DNA of 5,815 bases from Fibrobacterota bacterium (lineage in GTDB: Bacteria > Fibrobacterota > Chitinivibrionia > Chitinivibrionales > Chitinispirillaceae). Below, piece by piece: positions 1 to 5,691 of this stretch. Where the stretch lies: assembly GCA_023436145.1 (NCBI GenBank), contig JAEZKP010000028.1, positions 1 to 5,815 of the forward strand. Direction: 5' to 3'. Below the pieces are notes generated by a model. It searched no databases and had not been told where the DNA came from. It worked only from the letters and a program-made list of their open reading frames with translations. Position 1 is the first letter of the stretch. Each line of letters begins with the position of its first letter. The position numbers and the translations under genes are program-made.

Positions 1-1161
1 CAATCCGAAAAAATAACTTTTAAAAGAGGTGTGCTGGAATTTCAAATTATCAATTCCTCAACAGCTAATGTGGAATTCTTTGATCTTAATGGAAGCCTCC
101 TTAAAAAGGTCTCATTTCAGAATACTTTACCTGGTGTTCACCGGATGAACATTAAAGACCATTTTCATGCAGCTAACATGATGGTTATCCGGGCATCCAT
201 TGGTCAACATGTGGGAATTTTCCGTTATCTGCCACTGCAGAAAGGAAAATATGCGCTGGCCCAACAGGCCAATTATTCTAAGTTAATAAATAACAAACTG
301 GCGATAACGATAGCTACTATCGATACCATTAAAGCTATTGCTGAGGGTTACAAAGAAAAGAAGATACCAATAGCTACTTATGACACTATAGCCGATATAA
401 CTCTGGACACGATTAGCGAAGCGGTTTGCGAAGGTTGTGGCAAAACCGATTATCCAAAAAGCGGAAAAGCTTCTATCAATGTAGATGGTGCCACTCGGGA
501 ATACATATTGAAACTGCCGGATAACTACGACCCCAATAAGTCATATAAGCTGATATTCTGTTTTCATGCATGGGGTGGAAATATGGACCAGATTGCCCAG
601 GGCGGGTACTATGGTTTGGAGAGACTAGCCAATAAAACCGCTATTTTTGTGTCACCACAAGGGCTGGAGGATAATGGCCAGCCAAGGGGATGGTCTAACC
701 CCAATGGCAGGGATATCAAATTTGTTAAAGCTATGCTTGACTACTTTAATTCGTCGCTCTGCATAGACCAGAAACGAATTTTTTCCACAGGTTTCAGCTA
801 TGGTGGCATGATGTCTTTTGCAATTGGTTGTGCTATGGGCAATGTTTTCAGAGCCATTGCTCCCATGTCAGGAGCATTTTACAGCGGTTGTGACAAATCT
901 CAAGATGATCCCATTGCGATGTGGATGGCACATGGAAAGTCAGATGATGTTGTTCCTCTCTCAGATGGGAAAACTGCACTTAAGCATTTTATTGACAAAA
1001 ACGGTTGTAGTAATGAAACGGTTCCGGTGGAACCAAGCCCCTGTGTGGCCTATCAAGGTTGTAAAGATGGTTTTCCAGTCATTTATTGCGAGTTCAATGG
1101 CGGACACAGCCCCCAGAATTGGGCACAGGCTGCAACATGGGCTTTCTTTAACCAATTTTAG
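1..1161 (+). CDS. Secreted feruloyl esterase D-like (CE1, LpqC/PHB-depolymerase-type alpha/beta hydrolase), 5' end outside window
   Basis: This enzyme probably hydrolyses ferulate esters on arabinoxylan outside the cell. The frame is open to base 1. The first in-frame GTG (31) lies inside a conserved module with AGAGG only 2 bases upstream, so the true start is almost certainly off the left edge. Domains in order: a sorting-like beta module (about 31-237, core VEFFDLNG); the C-terminal half of a carboxypeptidase-regulatory-like domain (about 300-413, DTIKAIAEGYKEKKIPI); then the catalytic domain from about 424. The catalytic triad is visible: nucleophile Ser in GFSYGG (codon 796-798), Asp in HGKSDD (943-945), and His in NGGHSPQNW (1105-1107). 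Many cysteines (CEGCG, SSLC, SGC, NGC, YQGC) match the disulfide-rich FaeD pattern of an exported protein. Family assignment comes from remembered motifs. An acetyl-xylan esterase of the same clan is the main alternative. The three-hairpin terminator follows 58 bases after the stop. Confidence 0.88.
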   Translation, partial: QSEKITFKRGVLEFQIINSSTANVEFFDLNGSLLKKVSFQNTLPGVHRMNIKDHFHAANMMVIRASIGQHVGIFRYLPLQKGKYALAQQANYSKLINNKLAITIATIDTIKAIAEGYKEKKIPIATYDTIADITLDTISEAVCEGCGKTDYPKSGKASINVDGATREYILKLPDNYDPNKSYKLIFCFHAWGGNMDQIAQGGYYGLERLANKTAIFVSPQGLEDNGQPRGWSNPNGRDIKFVKAMLDYFNSSLCIDQKRIFSTGFSYGGMMSFAIGCAMGNVFRAIAPMSGAFYSGCDKSQDDPIAMWMAHGKSDDVVPLSDGKTALKHFIDKNGCSNETVPVEPSPCVAYQGCKDGFPVIYCEFNGGHSPQNWAQAATWAFFNQF

Positions 1162-1216
1162 AATGATACATCATGGTTCTTTTTATTGACATAAAAATTT
1201 TATCAGGATCCATAAA

Positions 1217-1293
1217 AATCGCACCCCCGTGCGTCCTCCTCTTCAATTTCGAAAAGGAGAGCAGCTTTGCCGCAAGGCAAAGCTGATTTTTCT
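1217..1293 (+). repeat. Three-hairpin structured element, copy 1
   Basis: Three consecutive hairpins. A: CGCAC/GTGCG (1220-1224, 1229-1233) with a CCCC loop. B: 1236-1244 with 1251-1259, nine positions with one C-A mismatch. C: a perfect 10-bp stem (1262-1271, 1276-1285) capped by GCAA, a GNRA tetraloop, then a T-tract. A second copy lies at 3311-3387. Eighteen bases covering hairpin A (1217-1234) are identical between copies, and hairpin C matches at 22 of 24 bases. Hairpin B differs in sequence but keeps its pairing. It forms the 3' end of the esterase transcript. It could be a dispersed terminator-type repeat, a 3'-UTR element or a small-RNA 3' end. I do not recognise a named RNA family. 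Confidence 0.75.
1262..1293 (+). terminator. Intrinsic terminator of the esterase gene
   Basis: A perfect 10-bp stem, CAGCTTTGCC pairing with GGCAAAGCTG around a GCAA tetraloop, is followed by ATTTTTCT. It begins about 100 bases after the esterase stop codon and is the only convincing terminator in this gap. It is also hairpin C of the repeated element. Confidence 0.8.
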
Positions 1294-1434
1294 ATACCGT
1301 AATAACCTTTAATAAAGATAAAGCCATCGATGAAAACCGGGAAAGAGTGGAAATTGTTACAGACTACATTCCAAAGTGTGGGTTGCACGAACTATCCTTC
1401 ACGCTTGTGTATCTGTGGCAACTCTCCGGTTCCA

Positions 1435-1463
1435 TTGATGGCAGATTTTAATTAGATTATACT
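1435..1463 (+). promoter_or_regulatory. Sigma70-type promoter for the DUF3237 protein gene
   Basis: The -35 box is TTGATG (1435-1440) and the -10 box TATACT (1458-1463), separated by exactly 17 bases. Matches to consensus are 4 of 6 and 5 of 6. Transcription would start near 1470, giving a leader of about 45 bases. The nonamer GATTATACT occurs twice with a 12-base period (1455-1463 and 1467-1475), so a second -10 box lies just downstream and the start site may be staggered. Confidence 0.6.
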
Positions 1464-1503
1464 TAAGATTATACTATACAATACTGATATGAATGATAGT
1501 GGT

Positions 1504-1508
1504 GGAGG
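1504..1508 (+). promoter_or_regulatory. Ribosome binding site deciding the GTG start at 1515
   Basis: GGAGG sits 6 bases before GTG 1515 and only 3 bases before the in-frame TTG at 1512, so GTG is the better start. The nearby ATGs at 1489 and 1493 are in other frames. Confidence 0.7.
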
Positions 1509-1514
1509 TTATTG

Positions 1515-3110
1515 GTGATAACAAAATTCCTCGTTTTCCTTTTTTTACTCGTTCAAGTTTCATTTTCTCAAAATTTGGTAAACATTACCGGAACTGTTAA
1601 AAACAGCCTCACCAAAGAACCGGTTTCCGATGCCATTGTCAGACTATCCGTTTCAAAGCTGACTACGACCACTGACGCATCTGGTGATTTTAACATTTCA
1701 GGAACATCCATCCGGCAGAACATAAGCAAAAACAATAGAAAATCTGTAGTATCTGAAGCAAAACCTTTAATGTTTTTACAAGAAACAGACGGTTCTGCAG
1801 TAATCCGTATCTTCGACCTTTCCGGAAGATATCAGGCGACTCTCTTTTCCGGTACACTGGAAAATGGTGTATGGCAAATCAATCCTCCGAAACTTTCACC
1901 CGGAATTTATCTATACGTATTTGACACACCACAATCACGATACACTGCCAGATTTCTTTTATCTGAGACAAGTTCAGTATCATCCAGGGGAACACTAAAA
2001 AAATTGCAGAAAAACACCACTGAATCTATCAATATTTCTGCAAAGATAAACAATGACCTTTCAGTTATTGATACAATTGTGGTGGAAAAAAGCGGTTTCC
2101 GCTCATCCCACATTCCAATAAATTCTTACAACCAAAGTGATATAGAAATACTTCTTGAGGATACTTCTGGTACATTTATCGATGAAGCCACCATTATTCC
2201 AGATCCCTCGTGGACTTGCTTTATGCCAGATGGAATCCCGCCACCACAGCTGGGAACGACTGTATTTGAAATCACACTTCAATATAGCGCACTTCATGAT
2301 GTAGGAATAACCAAATTTGGTCAACGTTACCAATACGATATCAAAAGCGGCAAAGTGACCGGTGGACGATTAAACGCAGATGTTCTCACTGGTGGCCTGG
2401 ATTACGAACTTATACTCTCCAACGGATCTATTGAGGTGGAACAAATCAATATCCTTCGTACAAACGATAACATTCCCATTTTAATGCGCAATGCTGGTGT
2501 TGCACCTGCAGGAGAAAAGCAAGTGCGTATGGTGCTTGATTTCGAAGCTCCTAATTCCAGCTCATATACCTGGCTCAACAGTGGAAAATTCGCAGCTACC
2601 AGAAAAATCGACTCCGTATCAAAAACTATCACGCTCGAAGTTTATGATATTTCAAAAGTAGCACTGACCGATAAGAAAATTCAAATTAAGGACCCGACTG
2701 ATGTTCCAAACCAGACCTGGGATTGTGTTAAAATTTCAGGCAGTAAAGGATCATCTGTATTTACAGAAAACGTTTCACTGGGTTCATCCGTTTCTATTGG
2801 TGCAAGTAAACGGGGTTCCCGTAACATCATTCCCATCACCGGTGGTACAACCAGCGGTCGGGTGACAGGTAAAATTCTCCCCGGAGGGGCTGACTATCAG
2901 CTTTCAGGATTGGATGCCCGGTATACACTTGCTCCGGATGATGGTGAGCTTATTATAGTAAGAAATTGCGGTTCTATGGGAGCACTTATTCCTGTTTTCG
3001 AGGCCCGGGCTAATGGGCCCTATGCATTTCTTAATGAAAATAAATACCTGAGCTCCGATCCGGGCATGGGTGGTGGTGGTGTAACAATAACTTTCTATGA
3101 AAAGAGATGA
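1515..3110 (+). CDS. Secreted protein with interrupted regulatory-like/sorting-like module and two DUF3237-like domains
   Basis: 531 residues from GTG 1515. Residues 1-18 are a signal peptide: a lysine, a hydrophobic FLVFLFLLVQV core, and likely cleavage at SFS/Q. Residues 23-62 resemble the first half of a carboxypeptidase-regulatory-like domain (ITGTVKNSLTKEPVSDA, then DASGDFNISG). A sorting-like module follows at about 94-150 (VIRIFDLSGR, PGIYLYVF), then the second half of the regulatory-like fold at 184-216 (DTIVVEKSGFRSSHIPI). The rest is two repeats of about 130-150 residues, each opening with W-x-C (SWTC near 232-235, TWDC near 401-404) and containing G-x(2)-[TS]-G then L-x-G-G-x-D-Y. 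The second repeat fits the DUF3237 pattern best (GGTTSGRV, LPGGADYQL, APDDGELIIV). No catalytic motif or named function is recognised. Its position between a feruloyl esterase and a xylanase suggests plant-cell-wall binding or processing. It has its own promoter and terminator. Confidence 0.85.
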   Translation: MITKFLVFLFLLVQVSFSQNLVNITGTVKNSLTKEPVSDAIVRLSVSKLTTTTDASGDFNISGTSIRQNISKNNRKSVVSEAKPLMFLQETDGSAVIRIFDLSGRYQATLFSGTLENGVWQINPPKLSPGIYLYVFDTPQSRYTARFLLSETSSVSSRGTLKKLQKNTTESINISAKINNDLSVIDTIVVEKSGFRSSHIPINSYNQSDIEILLEDTSGTFIDEATIIPDPSWTCFMPDGIPPPQLGTTVFEITLQYSALHDVGITKFGQRYQYDIKSGKVTGGRLNADVLTGGLDYELILSNGSIEVEQINILRTNDNIPILMRNAGVAPAGEKQVRMVLDFEAPNSSSYTWLNSGKFAATRKIDSVSKTITLEVYDISKVALTDKKIQIKDPTDVPNQTWDCVKISGSKGSSVFTENVSLGSSVSIGASKRGSRNIIPITGGTTSGRVTGKILPGGADYQLSGLDARYTLAPDDGELIIVRNCGSMGALIPVFEARANGPYAFLNENKYLSSDPGMGGGGVTITFYEKR

Positions 3111-3140
3111 TTCTCTGGTATACTTAACATTGAAAAGTCA

Positions 3141-3172
3141 GTTATAGCAGGCAAATCCTGTATAACATTTTT
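3141..3172 (+). terminator. Intrinsic terminator of the DUF3237 protein gene
   Basis: GTTATA-G-CAGG (3141-3151) pairs with CCTGTATAAC (3157-3166), giving 10 bp with one bulged G and a CAAAT loop. ATTTTT follows. It lies 30 bases after the stop codon, so the gene already ends here, before the second three-hairpin element. Confidence 0.65.
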
Positions 3173-3310
3173 CGAAGGTCTTTTTATTAATATCAATATT
3201 CACTTTCAATCGAAAACAGGTTCAAATTTTTTTATGGCACTACTCTTTGTATCTGATTATATTTATTCCCAGTATGAATCAATGACGACATTCACTTTTG
3301 AAAGCTTTTT

Positions 3311-3387
3311 AATCGCACCCCCGTGCGTAACCTCTTTTCTTAACCGAAAAGAGGATCAGCTTTGCCGAAAGGCAAAGCTTTTTTTTT
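3311..3387 (+). repeat. Three-hairpin structured element, copy 2
   Basis: Same order as copy 1. Hairpin A is identical (3314-3318, 3323-3327, CCCC loop). Hairpin B is a perfect 9-bp stem (3331-3339 with 3346-3354). Hairpin C (3357-3366, 3371-3380) is capped by GAAA, again a GNRA tetraloop, and runs into nine Ts. Against copy 1, stem B carries two compensatory swaps (T-A to C-G and C-G to T-A) and repairs the single mismatch. That is direct evidence that the RNA fold matters. This copy lies about 140 bases beyond another terminator, so it need not be only the end of the preceding mRNA. Confidence 0.75.
3357..3387 (+). terminator. Strong intrinsic terminator (hairpin C of copy 2)
   Basis: AGCTTTGCC pairs with GGCAAAGCT around a GAAA tetraloop, directly followed by an uninterrupted T-run (3379-3387). 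It insulates the xylanase gene from upstream transcription. Confidence 0.8.
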
Positions 3388-3592
3388 AATTAAATCGACC
3401 AATTGTAATGTTTAAAAGGTTTCGGAGACATGAAGGTTTGAAACCGACTGAGAAACCTGAGTTTCAGATGTTAATATTCTCTAATCTGAAGCAGAAAAGG
3501 ATTAAAAACATTGTAAACCTCCTAAGAAGTAGTTTTTACAATTCCTCGTTTTCCATTTAATATCTTTTTTCAAATTCCAGCAAAAAAAAGCG
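3388..3592 (+). other. Fold-rich non-coding stretch upstream of the xylanase promoter
   Basis: No gene is seen here. AGGTTTC (3417-3423) is complementary to GAAACCT (3452-3458). The latter could instead pair with GTTTC (3461-3465), and GGTTT/AAACC (3435-3439, 3441-3445) forms an inner repeat. Farther on, ATTGTAAA (3510-3517) and TTTACAAT (3535-3542) form an 8-base inverted repeat with a 17-base spacer. ATTGTAA also occurs at 3402-3408. This could be a regulator-binding region or structured RNA. Function is not established. Confidence 0.35.
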
Positions 3593-3620
3593 TGGACATG
3601 TGTGTCCAGACTTTTATATC
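3593..3620 (+). promoter_or_regulatory. Candidate xylanase promoter with palindrome over the -35 box
   Basis: TGGACA (3593-3598, 5 of 6 to consensus) is followed after 16 bases by TATATC (3615-3620, 4 of 6). The -35 box is also the left arm of a perfect inverted repeat, TGGACA-TGTG-TGTCCA (3593-3608), which could be an operator. Transcription would begin near 3627, giving a leader of about 100 bases before ATG 3731. The evidence is consensus matching only. Confidence 0.4.
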
Positions 3621-3720
3621 ATTCATTCAGGCAAAAATTTTCCTTTTTTTATATATTAAATTTTGCTATCATTTTAATAATCGAATTTCATGAACCATTT
3701 TATGCTACATACAAGCAAAA

Positions 3721-3725
3721 GAGAG
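3721..3725 (+). promoter_or_regulatory. Weak ribosome binding site supporting ATG 3731
   Basis: GAGAG lies 5 bases before ATG 3731. This start places a normal signal peptide at the N-terminus, whereas the in-frame GTG at 3602 does not. Confidence 0.45.
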
Positions 3726-3730
3726 ATGCT

Positions 3731-4978
3731 ATGACTATCCACAAAGAGTTCAACCAGCTGTGCACGAAACCGATTCCACAAACCGTCTTATTTGTGGCAG
3801 TTTTAGCAACATTTCTATTCCATTTCGATGCAATTTCCCAACCGGCACAGGGAGCAAATAAGTTTCTGGGCAACATCACCACCTTTAATCAGGTTCGCAC
3901 CGATTTTTCAAAGTACTGGAACCAGATTACAGGTGAAAACGAAAGCAAATGGTCCTCAATCGAGGGTACAAAAGACAAAATGAACTGGGGCGGTACCGAT
4001 AACATTGCCAAATACGCCAAAGAAAATGGAATCCCCTGGAAATTCCATACACTTATATGGGGAAGCCAGTATCCTAACTGGATGAATTCTCTATCTCAAA
4101 GCGAACAACTGAAGCAAATTACTGAATGGTATGATGCAGTAGCAGAGAGGTATCCGGATGTTCAAATGATTGATGTTGTAAATGAAGCTTATCCCAGCCA
4201 TGCGCCTGCTCCTTTCAAAAACGCTCTTGGTGGTGATGGGTCTACCGGTTTCGATTGGATTATCAAATCATTTCAGATGGCACGTGAGAGATGGCCCAAA
4301 GCTATTCTTATTTATAACGATTACAACAACATCGAATACAATAACGAGGTAAACTGGACTGTCAACCTTGTCCAAGCCATGTTAAAAGCCAAAGCCCCTA
4401 TCGATGCAATCGGTTGCCAGGCTCACGATGCTTACAAAATATCAACTAATACTGTAAAGAATAATATTGACAAGCTGGCAGCTACCGGACTACCCATCTT
4501 TATCACCGAGTACGACATTGGTGAAACTAATGATGCTTCACAAAAGAGGATAATGGAAGAGCAGTTTACCATGTTCTGGAACCACCCCAAAATTGTAGGC
4601 ATCACCTATTGGGGTTATGTGGTAGGCAGGACCTGGCGTAATGGTACCGGTTTATTGAATACTAACGGAACCGAACGGCCTGCACTCACCTGGTTAATAG
4701 ACTATGTTAAGAAGAATCCAAATCCACCAAACGATTTTAAGGATATGTTGAAAATAGACCCGGTCAGCATAAAAGCTCATAATCAACCCTTTACCTTTAA
4801 TGCTGATCAAAATAGAAACCGTGGCTTTGTGGAAATATTTAATCTTCAGGGAAAAAGGACCGGATCCTATTATATTAACCAACAGACAGCGCCTGTATTA
4901 CAGATGATTCCTTCATCTGGTTGCTACGTGGTAAGAAAGACCGGTCATCAAACAAACATCGTTAATAAAATAAGATAG
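3731..4978 (+). CDS. Secreted GH10 endo-1,4-beta-xylanase with C-terminal sorting-like module
   Basis: 415 residues from ATG 3731. This enzyme hydrolyses internal beta-1,4 bonds of xylan outside the cell, with retention of configuration. Residues 1-36 look like a signal peptide (hydrophobic VLFVAVLATFLF, cleavage near AIS/Q). The GH10 barrel spans about 43-327: TGENESKW (67-74), FHTLIWGSQYPNW (105-117), acid/base Glu152 in DVVNEA, GCQAH (228-232), nucleophile Glu260 in FITEYDI, and ITYWGY then GTERPALTWL near the end. Both catalytic glutamates are present. The barrel is somewhat short because the usual N-terminal strand region is abbreviated. A proline/asparagine linker (NPNPPNDF, 329-336) leads to a sorting-like module (about 365-415, VEIFNLQGKR, SSGCYVV) at the extreme C-terminus. 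The in-frame GTG at 3602 was not chosen: it adds a 43-residue extension that buries the signal peptide, and it lies upstream of the likely transcription start. No carbohydrate-binding module is seen. Confidence 0.93.
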   Translation: MTIHKEFNQLCTKPIPQTVLFVAVLATFLFHFDAISQPAQGANKFLGNITTFNQVRTDFSKYWNQITGENESKWSSIEGTKDKMNWGGTDNIAKYAKENGIPWKFHTLIWGSQYPNWMNSLSQSEQLKQITEWYDAVAERYPDVQMIDVVNEAYPSHAPAPFKNALGGDGSTGFDWIIKSFQMARERWPKAILIYNDYNNIEYNNEVNWTVNLVQAMLKAKAPIDAIGCQAHDAYKISTNTVKNNIDKLAATGLPIFITEYDIGETNDASQKRIMEEQFTMFWNHPKIVGITYWGYVVGRTWRNGTGLLNTNGTERPALTWLIDYVKKNPNPPNDFKDMLKIDPVSIKAHNQPFTFNADQNRNRGFVEIFNLQGKRTGSYYINQQTAPVLQMIPSSGCYVVRKTGHQTNIVNKIR

Positions 4979-5025
4979 TCTTCAGCGTAACCTGTTCCCA
5001 AATATCGAAAAAACTTTTTCCACCA

Positions 5026-5064
5026 GTTGTGCCTTGAGATGACAGTCTCAGGGCAACTTCTTTC
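5026..5064 (+). terminator. Probable intrinsic terminator of the xylanase gene
   Basis: GCCTTGAGA and its flanks (5026-5039) pair with TCTCAGGGCAAC (5046-5057). The result is about 10 bp including one G-T pair, plus 3 outer pairs after a small bulge, with a 6-base loop. TTCTTTC follows. The T-tract is imperfect. Confidence 0.5.
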
Positions 5065-5600
5065 AGTGCTTGTCTTCATAGTTTCAAATTATCAGGCTTT
5101 ATTTTTTTCCCCTAATGTCCATTATCCACACTTTTTTCGTTTGTCTTAAAAACTGGCCATATCACCTCCGGCAGCCCATCACTTTGATATCATACAGCAA
5201 CAGTCTACATTACATCTGATATAGCATGCGTGCACCGCGGCTTTTTACGTGCAGGGGCTTCAATTGCAACAAATTCTTTGCAATACTTTACCAGGCACAG
5301 TATTTGTTAAAGACTCAAGCTGGTGGAAAAGTCACACAGGAAAGATACTCCTGTTAGTCTCATACATTAGTTGGAGAAGCTAAACACCAAACCCGATTTT
5401 TTTCACCCTCGAACTTTAACTACCAATGTTTAAAGGTTGAAGATAAGCAATAATGATATTGTAGAACTTTTAATATGCTGGGCTTGGCAATATTTCTAAG
5501 ATTCTCTTTGCAGCTATCCCATGAAGCCCGTTAAGACTGATTTAAACTTGAGTACAGTAGTATCCGGTTAATTTAATTAGTTTCTGTTCAAAATAAAAAA
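5065..5600 (+). other. Gene-free stretch with possible IS-end remnant
   Basis: All frames are broken by stops and no gene is supported. At 5116-5180 three related heptamers occur: TGTCCAT (5116), TGGCCAT (5154) and AGCCCAT (5173). They are spaced 38 and 19 bases apart, i.e. multiples of 19. Together with CTCCGGCA (5166-5173) this resembles the spaced terminal repeats of IS21-type elements as I remember them, but no istA or istB remnant is visible. Elsewhere only small inverted repeats are seen, such as AACAAAT/ATTTGTT (5268-5274, 5302-5308). Confidence 0.25.
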
Positions 5601-5615
5601 AAGGTATGATTTAAC

Positions 5616-5687
5616 TTGACAAAAGGGGTGCCACAAACTAGGTTTGTAATGATCGCTAAATAAAACAAGACTTAGAAAGGACACCCC
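5616..5687 (+). promoter_or_regulatory. Promoter and hairpin leader of the right-edge gene
   Basis: A consensus -35 box TTGACA (5616-5621) is followed after 17 bases by a weak -10 box, TAGGTT (5639-5644). The leader contains ACAAAC-TAG-GTTTGT (5633-5647). GGGGTG (5625-5630) and CACCCC (5682-5687) are also complementary and enclose this inner hairpin. AAAGGA (5676-5681) is a ribosome binding site 10 bases before ATG 5692. The outer pair could sequester translation signals, or GGGGTG could mark an insertion-sequence end. Confidence 0.35.
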
Positions 5688-5691
5688 GAAA

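Noticed and set aside
31..33. GTG as the true start of the esterase gene
   Set aside because: The frame stays open to base 1, the ribosome-binding-like AGAGG is only 2 bases away, no signal peptide follows, and the shared module architecture with the next protein implies missing N-terminal sequence.
818..1189. Forward ORF of 123 codons inside the esterase
   Set aside because: It overlaps the esterase catalytic domain in another frame and shows no family motif or ribosome binding site.
1186..1216. TTGACA at 1186 as a promoter for a small RNA made of copy 1
   Set aside because: The only -10-like box (CATAAA, 19-base spacer) would start transcription inside hairpin A, breaking the element.
1203..1388. 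Reverse ORF across the first three-hairpin element
   Set aside because: It reads through a terminator and structured repeat, with no ribosome binding site and no recognisable product.
1512..1514. TTG 1512 as the start of the DUF3237 protein
   Set aside because: It is only 3 bases from GGAGG. GTG 1515 has the better 6-base spacing.
1907..2632. Reverse-strand ORFs opposite the DUF3237 protein
   Set aside because: They are short, antisense to a well-supported gene, and lack motifs or translation signals.
3602..3730. GTG 3602 as the xylanase start
   Set aside because: It adds a 43-residue extension before a normal signal peptide, has no ribosome binding site, and falls within the palindrome upstream of the likely transcription start.
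5229..5253. CGTGCA direct repeat with GC-rich centre
   Set aside because: It is two six-base copies only, with no array and no link to a gene, so chance is sufficient. No CRISPR-like repeats were seen anywhere in the window.
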